Part shown: positions 1 to 8,379 of the stretch, in pieces
Layout of the letters: each line of letters begins with the position of its first letter
Numbering within the stretch: the stretch's first letter is position 1
Assembly: GCF_003202285.1 (NCBI RefSeq)
Contig: NZ_MASW01000007.1
Location: 706,093 to 770,092, forward strand
Reading direction: 5' to 3'
DNA from: Prauserella muralis
Lineage (GTDB): Bacteria; Actinomycetota; Actinomycetes; Mycobacteriales; Pseudonocardiaceae
Length of the DNA stretch: 64,000 nt
Program-made: the position numbers and the translations under genes
The notes under the pieces: model-generated
What the model saw: the letters and a program-made list of their open reading frames with translations, nothing else
The model's database searches: none
What the model was told of the DNA's origin: nothing

Positions 1-166
1 TCGCAGCATGACGGCATTCAACCAGTTCGGTGGCGCGGCACTGACGCTGAGCCATCAACCAAAACGTAATGCAACTGGTTAGGGTGACACGCCGAGCCAG
101 TACTACAGTTTCGCGCATCGCTTGCGTACGGTGCCGGGCGAAGGCTATCGCCCACACGGAGGAACG

Positions 167-400
167 ATGCCAGCCAGCAAGTATGTCGGTAAGCACCGGC
201 TCGGGACGCCCGGCCTGGTGCACTGCGTCCTGTACCGGCCTGTGGCCGTGGCACTGGATGAGTACCGGCGCAACTGGCTGACCGCGCTGCTCGTTCCGGC
301 GAAACACAGCCTCGCGGGCCTCAAGCGCCGCGCCCGCGCCGCGGCACACGAGCGGGCCTGGACCCCGGCCGCGAGCGCGGCCGCCCGCGTCGCCGGGTAG
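167..400 (+). CDS. Small basic hypothetical protein
   Basis: This 77-residue protein is rich in Arg and Ala, especially in its C-terminal half, with no motif I recognise. A clean Shine-Dalgarno (GGAGGA at 158-163) sits just before ATG 167, and that is the main reason to believe it. A longer frame from 122 lacks a ribosome site. The gene is isolated, and the hairpin repeat at 479-569 and the rpsA terminator follow it. Function unknown; it could be a chance frame in GC-rich DNA. Confidence 0.4.
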   Translation: MPASKYVGKHRLGTPGLVHCVLYRPVAVALDEYRRNWLTALLVPAKHSLAGLKRRARAAAHERAWTPAASAAARVAG

Positions 401-478
401 CCGCCCGCCCCCACGGACCCTTCTCCCAGCGGCCCGTACCCGCCCGCGCGGGTGCGGGCCGCTGCCGTACGCCCGCGG

Positions 479-569
479 AAAGCTCCCCAATGCCACATTT
501 GTTCCACTCAACGGAGCGAATGCGGCATTCGCTCCATCCAGTGGAGCGAATGCCGCATTGGGGAGCTTT
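479..569. repeat. Family A intergenic palindromic repeat, copy 1
   Basis: Long nested inverted repeat. The outer arms are AAAGCTCCCCAATGC and its complement ending in GGGGAGCTTT. The interior repeats GGAGCGAATGC(G/C)GCATT in both orientations, so most of the 91 bases can fold into one branched hairpin. A second copy with the same arms lies at 34827-34914. It sits between a small plus-strand gene and the end of rpsA. Confidence 0.85.
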
Positions 570-595
570 GGCCACGCTGGGAGGGGAGCATGCGA

Positions 596-643
596 AACGG
601 CGGTGGCCCCCGGTCCGCGAGGGAACCGGGGGCCACCGCCGTT
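596..643 (-). terminator. rpsA transcription terminator hairpin
   Basis: Perfect 19-bp stem (596-614 with 625-643) and a 10-nt loop, starting 25 nt beyond the rpsA stop codon. The stem is almost all G:C and there is no strong U tract, as is usual for actinomycete terminators. Confidence 0.85.
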
Positions 644-668
644 GTCGTCAGCTACCGCTGGGCGTTAC

Positions 669-2174
669 TCACGCACCGCCGGAGAGCTTCTCGCGCAGCG
701 CCGCGAGCTGCTCGTCGCTGGCCAGCGTGCCGCCACCGCTGCTCCGCTGGTCCTGGCCGGACTGGCTGGAGGTGTAGCTCTGCTCGCCGCCCTCGGGGGC
801 ACCGGTGGCACCGTCGGCGACGGCCTGCGCATTGGCCTGGGCGGCCTCGGCGACCTGGCGCATGTGCTGCTCGTACCGCGCGTGGGCCTCGGCGTACTGC
901 TTCTCCCACTCCTCACGCTGCTTCTCGTAGCCTTCCTGCCACTCCTGCGTGTCGGGGTCGAAGCCCTCGGGGTAGATGTAGTTGCCCTGCTCGTCGTACT
1001 CGGCGGCCATGCCGTACTGCGTCGGGTCGAACTCCGCGTCCGGCGTGAAGCCCTCGTTGGCCTGCTTGAGCGACAGCGAGATCCGGCGGCGCTCCAGGTC
1101 GATGTCGATGACCTTGACCATCACGTCGCCGCCGACCTGCACGACCTGCTCCGGGATCTCCACGTGGCGCTCGGCCAGCTCGGAGATGTGCACCAGGCCC
1201 TCGATGCCCTCCTCGACGCGGACGAACGCGCCGAACGGGACGAGCTTGGTGACCTTGCCCGGCACGATCTGGCCGATCGCGTGGGTGCGGGCGAACTGAC
1301 GCCACGGGTCTTCCTGGGTGGCCTTCAGCGACAGGGACACGCGCTCGCGGTCCATGTCCACGTCGAGCACCTCGACGGTGACCTCCTGGCCCACCTCGAC
1401 GACCTCGCTCGGGTGGTCGATGTGCTTCCAGGACAGCTCCGAGACGTGCACCAGACCGTCGACACCGCCGAGGTCCACGAACGCACCGAAGTTGACGATC
1501 GAGGACACGACGCCCTTGCGGACCTGGCCCTTGGCGAGCGCGTTGAGGAACTCGCTGCGCACCTCGGACTGGGTCTGCTCCAGGTAGGCCCGGCGGGACA
1601 GCACCACGTTGTTGCGGTTCTTGTCCAGCTCGATGATCTTCGCCTCGAGCTCGCGGCCCACGTAGGGCTGCAGGTCGCGCACGCGCCGCATCTCGACGAG
1701 CGAGGCGGGCAGGAAGCCGCGCAGACCGATGTCGAGGATGAGGCCGCCCTTGACGACCTCGATGACGGTGCCCCGGACGGGCTCGTCCTTCTCCTTGAGC
1801 TCCTCGATCGTGCCCCAGGCGCGCTCGTACTGCGCGCGCTTCTTGGACAGGATCAGCCGGCCTTCCTTGTCCTCCTTCTGCAGGACGAGGGCCTCCACCG
1901 CGTCACCGACGGCGACAACCTCGGCCGGGTCGACATCGTGCTTGATGGACAGCTCACGCGAAGGGATGACACCTTCGGTCTTGTACCCGATGTCGAGCAG
2001 CACTTCGTCGCGATCGACCTTGACGATGGTGCCTTCGACGATGTCACCATCGTTGAAGTATTTGATTGTCTTGTCGATAGCAGCGAGGAAGTCTTCCTCC
2101 GACCCGATGTCGTTCACGGCGACTTGCTGCGCCTGCGAGGGGGCAGTCGGGGCGGCGGTGGTGTCGATGGTCAT
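669..2174 (-). CDS. rpsA: 30S ribosomal protein S1
   Basis: This 501-residue ribosomal protein binds mRNA during translation initiation. Four S1 (OB-fold) repeats are visible, at roughly residues 35-105, 120-190, 205-280 and 290-365. Repeats three and four carry the strong VxxIVNFGAFVDL/VxxLVPFGAFVRV signatures. A Gly/Gln/Ser-rich tail of about 130 residues follows, typical of actinobacterial S1 with four rather than six domains. I chose ATG 2174 (MTIDTTAAP), which has GGAG upstream; the frame stays open for 29 more codons without a site. The gene ends at a strong hairpin. Confidence 0.97.
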   Translation of the reverse strand: MTIDTTAAPTAPSQAQQVAVNDIGSEEDFLAAIDKTIKYFNDGDIVEGTIVKVDRDEVLLDIGYKTEGVIPSRELSIKHDVDPAEVVAVGDAVEALVLQKEDKEGRLILSKKRAQYERAWGTIEELKEKDEPVRGTVIEVVKGGLILDIGLRGFLPASLVEMRRVRDLQPYVGRELEAKIIELDKNRNNVVLSRRAYLEQTQSEVRSEFLNALAKGQVRKGVVSSIVNFGAFVDLGGVDGLVHVSELSWKHIDHPSEVVEVGQEVTVEVLDVDMDRERVSLSLKATQEDPWRQFARTHAIGQIVPGKVTKLVPFGAFVRVEEGIEGLVHISELAERHVEIPEQVVQVGGDVMVKVIDIDLERRRISLSLKQANEGFTPDAEFDPTQYGMAAEYDEQGNYIYPEGFDPDTQEWQEGYEKQREEWEKQYAEAHARYEQHMRQVAEAAQANAQAVADGATGAPEGGEQSYTSSQSGQDQRSSGGGTLASDEQLAALREKLSGGA

Positions 2175-2450
2175 TAGGTGGGTTGCTCCGGTAGCGGCTT
2201 GTTGTAGGAGATCTGCAGTTTGCGTGGCGCACTGGGCTGGGACAAGGTGACTACCGTGCAATCGTTCAGTCGCGAACGGCCGCGAGCATCACCTCGAGGT
2301 GCGCGACCCTAGCTCCCCAGCACGTGCCCGCTGGGCGAAAGGCAGCGCGAACCCACTGCGCTAGGAAACATCGTACGCGGCTCGCCGTGACCGACACAAT
2401 CAGGGGTCCACCGGTGATCGTCCGGCGGAGGCGGCAGGGAGGATGGCGGC

Positions 2451-3299
2451 ATGTCCTCACCACTTCCCGACGAGCGGCACGAGCGTGCCGAACGGGCACT
2501 GGGCACCGCGGGCGTCGCCCACCGCGCGGTCGGCTCCCTCGAGGCCGAGCGCGCGAATCTGGCCTGGTGGGACGCCGATGCCGACGCCTACCACGCCACC
2601 CACGGCGAGTTCCTCGGCGACGCCGACTTCGTCTGGTGCCCGGAGGGGCTGCGCGAGGCCGACGCCCGGCTGCTCGGTGACGTGGCCGGTGCCGACGTGC
2701 TGGAGGTGGGGTGCGGCTCGGCGCCGTGTGCGCGCTGGCTGACCGCTCAGGGCGCTCGCGTGGTGGCGCTGGACCTCTCCGCCGGGATGCTCGCGCACGC
2801 CCGCGCGGGCAACGACCGCACGGGCCTGCGTCCCGCGCTCGTCCAGGCCGGAGCGGAACGGCTGCCGCTGGCCACCGGGACGTTCGACGTGGCGTGCTCG
2901 GCGTTCGGCGCCGTGCCGTTCGTGGCGTCGGTGGAGGCGGTCTTCGGCGAGGTGGCCAGGGTGCTGCGACCGGGAGGGCGGTGGGTGTTCGCGGTGACCC
3001 ACCCGATGCGCTGGATGTTCCCCGACGACCCCGGCCCGACCGGGCTGACCGTCACCCAGCCCTACTTCGACCGCACGCCCTACGTGGAGGTCGACGCCGA
3101 CGGCGCCGCCACCTACGTCGAGTACCACCGCACGCTCGGCGACTACGTGCGCGCACTCGCGGGCGCGGGACTGCGGCTGGTGGACCTGGTCGAGCCCGAG
3201 TGGCCCGAGGGGCACACCCGCACCTGGGGCCAGTGGAGCCCGCTGCGCGGCAGGCTGTTTCCCGGCACCGCCGTCTTCAGCACCGTGCGGGACCCATGA
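2451..3299 (+). CDS. Class I SAM-dependent methyltransferase
   Basis: This 282-residue soluble protein has a Rossmann methyltransferase core. Motif I is DVLEVGCGSAPCARWL (about residues 82-97), an acidic VVALDLS strand binds the SAM ribose, and motif IV is FDVACSAFGAVPF. The motif order fits the Methyltransf_11 family. The substrate cannot be read from sequence. GGGAGG lies upstream of ATG 2451. Its stop overlaps the start of the next GNAT gene (ATGA), so the two are co-translated. The 276-bp space back to rpsA holds the divergent promoters. Confidence 0.85.
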   Translation: MSSPLPDERHERAERALGTAGVAHRAVGSLEAERANLAWWDADADAYHATHGEFLGDADFVWCPEGLREADARLLGDVAGADVLEVGCGSAPCARWLTAQGARVVALDLSAGMLAHARAGNDRTGLRPALVQAGAERLPLATGTFDVACSAFGAVPFVASVEAVFGEVARVLRPGGRWVFAVTHPMRWMFPDDPGPTGLTVTQPYFDRTPYVEVDADGAATYVEYHRTLGDYVRALAGAGLRLVDLVEPEWPEGHTRTWGQWSPLRGRLFPGTAVFSTVRDP

Positions 3300-4168
3300 C
3301 CGGCTTCGGCGAGCTCGACCCGCTGCTGCCGCCCTCGTTCGAGCCGGGTGCAGGCGAGCCGATCACCGCCCGTCTGCCCGGCGGTGGCGAGGTGACCGGC
3401 GTGCTGTACCGCGCCCGCTACGCCGGGTGGGAGAGCCTGTGGCACGCGCGCGAGACGTGGGAGCTGACCCCGACGTCGCCCCAGACCGGCGCCGCCGGGA
3501 TCTCGGCGCTGCTCGCCGCCCTGCGCGGCAGGGTGGAGCGGGAGCGGCCCGGCCCCGACTCGGCGTGCGCGCTCACCTGGCCGAGCCGCGCCGTCGCCGC
3601 GGTACCCGCGCTGCTGGAGCACGGCCTCGCGCCGTACACGTCACTGGCCGTGCGCGGCGCCGAGCCGGTGGCCGCGGTGACTGCGCCGGGGGTGGAGGTG
3701 CGCAGGGCGAGGCGGGCCGACCTCGACGAGCTGGTGCGGCTGTGGCTGCAGGAGCTGCACTACGCCGCGCTGGTGGGCTCGGCGGTGGTGCGCGAGGGCG
3801 CCCGCGACTGGCTCGCGGCCGAGCTGCTGCGGGCACTGGACGCCGGTGAGCCGGTGTGGCTGGCCGAGTCGGCCGGGCTGCCGGTGGGCATGGTGGCGTG
3901 CGGCAGCCCCGTCACCGACCTGACCCGGCTGCCGCGCGGCGGCTGGGGCCACGTCGGCACGCTCTCGGTGACAGAGGCGGCCAGGGGCACCGGTGTCGGC
4001 AGGGCGCTGGCCGCCGCGGCACACGCCGAGCTGCTCGCCGAGGGGGCGCGCGGCACGTTCCTGTTCTACAGTCCGCACAACGCGTTGTCGTCGGTGTTCT
4101 GGCACCGGCACGGTTACCGTCCACTGTGGACCACCTGGGAGGTCAGGCCCGCACTGGCGCTGGCGTGA
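3296..4168 (+). CDS. GNAT family N-acetyltransferase (paralogue 1)
   Basis: This 290-residue protein has an actinobacterial N-terminal domain (DPLLPPSFEPG...LPGGGEVTGVL) and a C-terminal GNAT fold from about residue 130. The acetyl-CoA site is the GTLSVTEAARGTGVGRALAAA stretch, fitting R/Q-x-x-G-x-G/A. The ending SVFWHRHGYRPLWTTWEVRP is shared with the next gene. It starts inside the methyltransferase stop codon (ATGA overlap). Substrate unknown. Confidence 0.85.
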   Translation: MTGFGELDPLLPPSFEPGAGEPITARLPGGGEVTGVLYRARYAGWESLWHARETWELTPTSPQTGAAGISALLAALRGRVERERPGPDSACALTWPSRAVAAVPALLEHGLAPYTSLAVRGAEPVAAVTAPGVEVRRARRADLDELVRLWLQELHYAALVGSAVVREGARDWLAAELLRALDAGEPVWLAESAGLPVGMVACGSPVTDLTRLPRGGWGHVGTLSVTEAARGTGVGRALAAAAHAELLAEGARGTFLFYSPHNALSSVFWHRHGYRPLWTTWEVRPALALA

Positions 4169-4179
4169 GGGGACAAGAG

Positions 4180-5112
4180 ATGAGGGAGGGGACGGACCTG
4201 GTCGCCGACCAGGCCGAACGATTCGCGGCCATCGACCCGCTGCTGCCCGCGATCACCGAACCACCGGACGGCGAGACGCTCGTCGCGACGCTGCCCGGCG
4301 GAAGCAGGGTCACCGGCGTGCTCACGGCGACCGTCACCGATCCGGACGCGCCGGAAGCCCTGTGGTCGGCGCTGGAGGTGTGGCAACTGACACCCCTGAT
4401 CGGCAGCCACGGCCGCGACGGCATGGACGCCGTGCTGCGGGCCTGCCGTGCCCGGCTGGACAGGGAGACGCCGGGAGAGGACTCCTCGTGCGTGGTGGCG
4501 TGGCCCAGCCGCGACGCCGAGGCCACGCGCGCGCTGCTCGACCACGGCCTCGTGCCGCTGTCGGCGCTCGGCGTGCGCACCGATCCCGCGCCACAGGCGC
4601 CCGTCCGCGACGACGTCACGGTCCGGGACGCCGACGTCGGCGACATCGACACGATCCTGCGTCTCGAGCGCGTGGAGATCGAGTACTCGGCCCAGGTCGG
4701 CAGCCTGCGGCTGCGGCCGGGCACGGCCGAGCGCGACGCTCGCCGCGAGGCCCTGCGGCAGCGCCTCGGCTCCGGGGCCACGTTGCTGCTCGCCGAACTC
4801 GGTGGCGAGCCCGCCGGGTTCGCCGAGAGCGGCTGGACCGACGTCACCGACGGCACCTGGGCGGCCACCGTGCTGCCCCCAGGTCGCTGGGGCCACATCG
4901 CGAGCACCGCCGTGGCGCCTCGGCTCCGCGGACGCGGGGTGGGCCGGACGCTGGTCGCCGCGGTGCACGAGCGGCTGCGGCAGGGCGGGGTGCGCGGCAG
5001 CTACCTCTACTACAACCCGCCGAACCCGCTGGCGTCGGTGTTCTGGCACCGGCAGGGCTACCGCCCGCTGTGGACGGTCTGGGAGGCCCGCCCAGCCTCG
5101 CGCCTGCGCTGA
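4180..5112 (+). CDS. GNAT family N-acetyltransferase (paralogue 2)
   Basis: This 310-residue protein is collinear with its upstream neighbour: both open with DPLLP, share LPGG(G/S)xVTGVL, have a GHI(A)ST-type acetyl-CoA loop (APRLRGRGVGRTL), and end SVFWHR(H/Q)GYRPLWT(T/V)WE. A tandem duplication with divergence is the simplest explanation. I chose ATG 4180, with GAGG upstream and 11 nt after the previous stop. The three genes from 2451 form one operon. Substrate unknown. Confidence 0.85.
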   Translation: MREGTDLVADQAERFAAIDPLLPAITEPPDGETLVATLPGGSRVTGVLTATVTDPDAPEALWSALEVWQLTPLIGSHGRDGMDAVLRACRARLDRETPGEDSSCVVAWPSRDAEATRALLDHGLVPLSALGVRTDPAPQAPVRDDVTVRDADVGDIDTILRLERVEIEYSAQVGSLRLRPGTAERDARREALRQRLGSGATLLLAELGGEPAGFAESGWTDVTDGTWAATVLPPGRWGHIASTAVAPRLRGRGVGRTLVAAVHERLRQGGVRGSYLYYNPPNPLASVFWHRQGYRPLWTVWEARPASRLR

Positions 5113-5160
5113 GCCGCCAGTGGCGGGGCGGTGTGGCACCGTTACTCCGGATGGCCTATC

Positions 5161-5186
5161 TTTTGAACTGACCAGTCAGTTCAAAA
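5161..5186 (+). promoter_or_regulatory. Perfect dyad operator of the TetR/YhgE operon
   Basis: Two perfect 12-bp arms, TTTTGAACTGAC and GTCAGTTCAAAA, flank a 2-bp centre. The right arm is followed at once by the ribosome site GGAG and ATG 5196. A possible -10 (TATCTT, 5157-5162) overlaps the left arm. A TetR gene ends the operon, so this is its most likely binding site and would block initiation. Confidence 0.85.
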
Positions 5187-5195
5187 GGAGACGAC

Positions 5196-5906
5196 ATGCA
5201 GGTGGTCGCCGACCGGGTCTCGGTCGAGGGCCCGCACGGGACGCTGTTGCCGCAGACTTCGCTCACCGTCGCCGAGGGCGAGCTCGCCGTGCTCCACGGC
5301 GAACCGGGACCGGGGATCACCGCGTTCGGTCTCGCGCTCGCGGGCCGCCTGCGGCCGGACACGGGCACCGTCACGGTCACCGACGGCGACTGCGGCCGTG
5401 CCGACAGCGGCGACGGCGCGGGCCGTGCGGGCCGCACCGACGAAGCCCGGCTGCGCGCGCTGGCCGCCGTGGTCGATTCCCCGGGCGTGAGCGAACCCGA
5501 CGAGGCACTGCCGCTGCGGGTCGTGGTCGGCGAGGAGCTGGCGCTCGCGGGCAGGCAGGCAGGCCGCGCCGCCGTCGAACGCTGGCTGGCCGAACACGAC
5601 TGCGCCGCCGACGCGGGCACCCGGTTCGAAAACCTGGGCGCCGAGCCGCGCACCCGCCTGCTCGCCGATCTGGCGGCCTGCCGCGACGGTGTCCGGCTGC
5701 TGGTGCTCGACCGGCCCGACCGGCACACCAGCGAGGTCGACGGCTGGTGGATGGTGGCCCACGAGCACGCCGAGCGCGGGCTGGCCGTCGTGGTGCTCAC
5801 GGCGACCGCCTCGGTGCAGGCGCTGCTGGCCGCCCCGGCGCGGGTGGGCAGGCTCGACCAGCCGGAGCCGGTGCGCTGCCTGCGGGAGGAGGTGGCGTCG
5901 TCGTGA
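5196..5906 (+). CDS. ABC-type ATPase-like protein with degenerate nucleotide site
   Basis: This 236-residue protein follows the layout of an ABC ATPase domain but with key residues changed. The Walker A position reads GEPGPGIT, lacking the invariant Lys. The LSGGQ signature is replaced by NLGAEPRTR. Walker B is LLVLDRPD without the catalytic Glu. It therefore probably cannot hydrolyse ATP in the usual way. The following membrane gene overlaps by 4 nt (GTGA), so it is probably the partner of that YhgE/Pip protein. GGAG precedes ATG 5196. Confidence 0.7.
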   Translation: MQVVADRVSVEGPHGTLLPQTSLTVAEGELAVLHGEPGPGITAFGLALAGRLRPDTGTVTVTDGDCGRADSGDGAGRAGRTDEARLRALAAVVDSPGVSEPDEALPLRVVVGEELALAGRQAGRAAVERWLAEHDCAADAGTRFENLGAEPRTRLLADLAACRDGVRLLVLDRPDRHTSEVDGWWMVAHEHAERGLAVVVLTATASVQALLAAPARVGRLDQPEPVRCLREEVASS

Positions 5907-7783
5907 GCGGGCTTCGTCTCGCGGGTAACGAGCTGCGCAGGCTCACCACCGGCACGCTGCCGAAGCTGGCCGTCGCCGCGCTCGTTCTGGTGCCGCTGCT
6001 GTACGCCTCGCTGTACCTGTACTCCAACTACGACCCCTACGGCAGGCTCGACCGGCTGCCCGCCGCGATCGTCGACAACGACGAGGGTGCCGAGCAGCGC
6101 GACGTCGGCAAGGAGGTCGCCGGCGAACTGGTTCGCTCGGGCAGCTTCCAGTGGCACGACGTCTCGGCCGCCGAGGCGCGGGACGGGGTGCGCGACGGCG
6201 ACTACTCGTTCGCCATCACCATTCCGAAGGACTTCTCCGCGGCGCTGCTGTCGAGCGCCAAGCTGCAGCCGCGGCGCGCCACGATCACGCTGACCACCAA
6301 CGACGCCAACAACTACCTGTCGCACACCATCGCCAACCAGGTGGCCGAGCAGGTCCGCGACACGATCGCCACCAAGGTCGGCGAGCAGGCCGCGCAACGG
6401 TTCCTGGTCGGCTTCTCCACGATCCACGGCAAGATCGAGCAGGCATCGGACGGTGCGGCGCGCCTGGCCGGTGGCGCGGGCAGGCTCCTCGAGGGGCAGC
6501 GGGAGCTCGCCTCGGGAGCGCACCGGCTCGCCGAGGGCAGCACGCGCCTGGCAGGCGGGCTCACCACGCTGCGCTCCAGCACGGAGTCGCTGCCCGAGCA
6601 GACCCGCAGGCTCGCCGACGGCGCGCAGCAGGTGGCCACCGGCAACGCTCAGGTCGCCGCCGCGGGCGCGGCCGTCGCGGCGGGCTCGGCCGAACTGCAG
6701 ACCAACCTCGACAACCTCGACGGCAGGCTGACGCAACGGCTGCGCGAGGGCGGGCTTTCGGAGCCGGAGGTGCGGCACGTGCTGGGCACGCTCGGGCAAC
6801 TGCGGGCGCCGGTGGACGACGCCAACGCCCGCATCCAGCAGGCCTCGGCCCAGCTCGACACGCTCGCGGAGGGCTCGCAGCGGGTCGCGGCGGGCGCCGG
6901 GCAGCTGGCGGCGGCCGCGCCGAACCTCTCCTCGGGTATCGCGCGGGCGGCCGACGGTGCCACCGAGCTTGCCGGTGGCGCCGCCAAGCTGGAGCAGGGC
7001 GAGGCCGGCGCCGTCAGAGGCACGCAGGAGCTCGCAACCGGCGCGAACCAGTTGCGGGACGGCCTGACCGAGGGACTGCACCAGATCCCCAACGCCGACG
7101 AGTCCACCCGGCAGGCCACGGCGAGCACCATCTCCGACCCGGTCACCGTCGACTCGGCAGGCCTGGCCAGCGCGGGCACCTACGGGGCCGGGCTGGCGCC
7201 GTTCTTCATCGCGCTCGCCACGTGGATCGGGGCGTTCGTGCTGTTCTTGTTGCTGCGGCCGCTGTCCACCCGGGCGCTGACCGCGGGGGCATCGCCGCTG
7301 CGCGTGGCGCTGGGCGGGTGGCTGTCGTCGGCCGTGCTCGGGCTGGCGCAGGTGGTGGTGCTGTTCGGCGCCGTGACGTGGCTGGTGGGCATCGACGTGG
7401 CACACCCCCTGCCCGCGCTCGGGTTCGCCATGCTCGCGTCGCTGACGTTCACGGCGATCGTGCACGCGCTCAACGCGATGTTCGGCGCCGTCGGCAAGTT
7501 CCTCGGGCTCGTGCTGTTGGTGCTGCAGCTGGTGAGCGCGGGCGGCACGTTCCCGTGGCAGACGCTGCCGGATGTGCTGTATCCGTTGCACGTCGTGCTG
7601 CCGATGGGCTACGTGATCGACGGCCTTCGCCACCTGCTCTACAGTGGCGCGTCGGTGCGGATCCTCACCGACGTGGGCGTGCTGCTCGCCTACCTGGCCG
7701 CCGCGCTGGCGCTGTCCGCCTTCGCCGCACACAAGCGTCGTGTGTGGACCGTGCGGCAGCTGAGACCGGAGCTGGCGCTGTGA
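5903..7783 (+). CDS. YhgE/Pip domain-containing membrane protein
   Basis: This 626-residue protein has an N-terminal membrane helix (about residues 16-35), a large extracytoplasmic region, and about five or six C-terminal helices from residue 430. The NxxPAAIVDNDEGAE stretch and the [ADG]GAxxLAxGxxxL heptad-like repeats in the middle are characteristic of the YhgE/Pip family, related to ABC-2 permeases and phage infection protein. GTG 5903 overlaps the upstream stop and TGA overlaps the downstream GTG. Its role is unknown; export or cell-envelope transport is an inference. Confidence 0.85.
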   Translation: MSGLRLAGNELRRLTTGTLPKLAVAALVLVPLLYASLYLYSNYDPYGRLDRLPAAIVDNDEGAEQRDVGKEVAGELVRSGSFQWHDVSAAEARDGVRDGDYSFAITIPKDFSAALLSSAKLQPRRATITLTTNDANNYLSHTIANQVAEQVRDTIATKVGEQAAQRFLVGFSTIHGKIEQASDGAARLAGGAGRLLEGQRELASGAHRLAEGSTRLAGGLTTLRSSTESLPEQTRRLADGAQQVATGNAQVAAAGAAVAAGSAELQTNLDNLDGRLTQRLREGGLSEPEVRHVLGTLGQLRAPVDDANARIQQASAQLDTLAEGSQRVAAGAGQLAAAAPNLSSGIARAADGATELAGGAAKLEQGEAGAVRGTQELATGANQLRDGLTEGLHQIPNADESTRQATASTISDPVTVDSAGLASAGTYGAGLAPFFIALATWIGAFVLFLLLRPLSTRALTAGASPLRVALGGWLSSAVLGLAQVVVLFGAVTWLVGIDVAHPLPALGFAMLASLTFTAIVHALNAMFGAVGKFLGLVLLVLQLVSAGGTFPWQTLPDVLYPLHVVLPMGYVIDGLRHLLYSGASVRILTDVGVLLAYLAAALALSAFAAHKRRVWTVRQLRPELAL

Positions 7784-8379
7784 GCGCCCGCGCGCGGGCC
7801 AGCCGCCGCAAGCTGTTCGAGGCCACCATCCGGCTCGCCCACAGCCGGGGCCTCGCCAGCGTGACCGTGGACGAGATCGCCACCGAGGCCGGTGTCGCGA
7901 AGGGCACCGTCTACTACAACTTCGGCAGCAAGGACGGCCTCGTGGAGGCCCTGCTGCGCTACGGCACCGACCTGCTGGGACAGCGGCTGACCGCCGCCAC
8001 CGCGGCGGACGACCCGGTGGCCGGCCTGCGGGCGCTCGTGGACGCGGCCCTGGAGTTCATCAGCGAGTACCCGGGCTTCTCGCAGATCCTGGTGAGCGAG
8101 CTGTGGCGGGGTCAGGGCCGCTGGCACGACGTGCTGGCCCCGCTGCGGGGGAACATCGTCGCGATCATCACCGGGCAGCTGGAGCGGGTGGCCGCCACCG
8201 GCCGGTTTCCCGCGGGGGTGCCGCCGAGGACCGCGGCGGCCGCGCTGTTCGGCACCCTGCTGGTGACGGCACTGGACTGGCTGGTGTTCGACCCGCAGCG
8301 CAGCAGGCAGGACGTCTGCGACTCGGTCATGGGGCTGCTGGCCGCGCGGGCCGGCGAGAGCGGCACCGGCCGTCAGTAG
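7780..8379 (+). CDS. TetR family transcriptional regulator
   Basis: This 199-residue protein has an N-terminal helix-turn-helix (VTVDEIATEAGVAKGTVYYNFGSKDGL, about residues 25-50) of the TetR type and a variable ligand domain. It overlaps the YhgE/Pip gene by 4 nt and closes the operon, so it probably represses the operon through the dyad at 5161-5186. Its last 7 bases overlap the end of the convergent gene. Confidence 0.9.
   Translation: MSARARASRRKLFEATIRLAHSRGLASVTVDEIATEAGVAKGTVYYNFGSKDGLVEALLRYGTDLLGQRLTAATAADDPVAGLRALVDAALEFISEYPGFSQILVSELWRGQGRWHDVLAPLRGNIVAIITGQLERVAATGRFPAGVPPRTAAAALFGTLLVTALDWLVFDPQRSRQDVCDSVMGLLAARAGESGTGRQ

Noticed and set aside
558-2177. 539-residue plus-strand frame antisense to rpsA
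   Set aside because: It mirrors the rpsA coding frame, has leucine/valine/aspartate-rich composition without motifs, and lacks a ribosome site. Four S1 domains on the other strand are decisive.
5156-7732. 858-residue minus-strand frame opposite the YhgE/Pip operon
   Set aside because: Arginine/glycine-rich shadow of GC-rich third positions; the plus strand encodes recognised families with overlapping starts.
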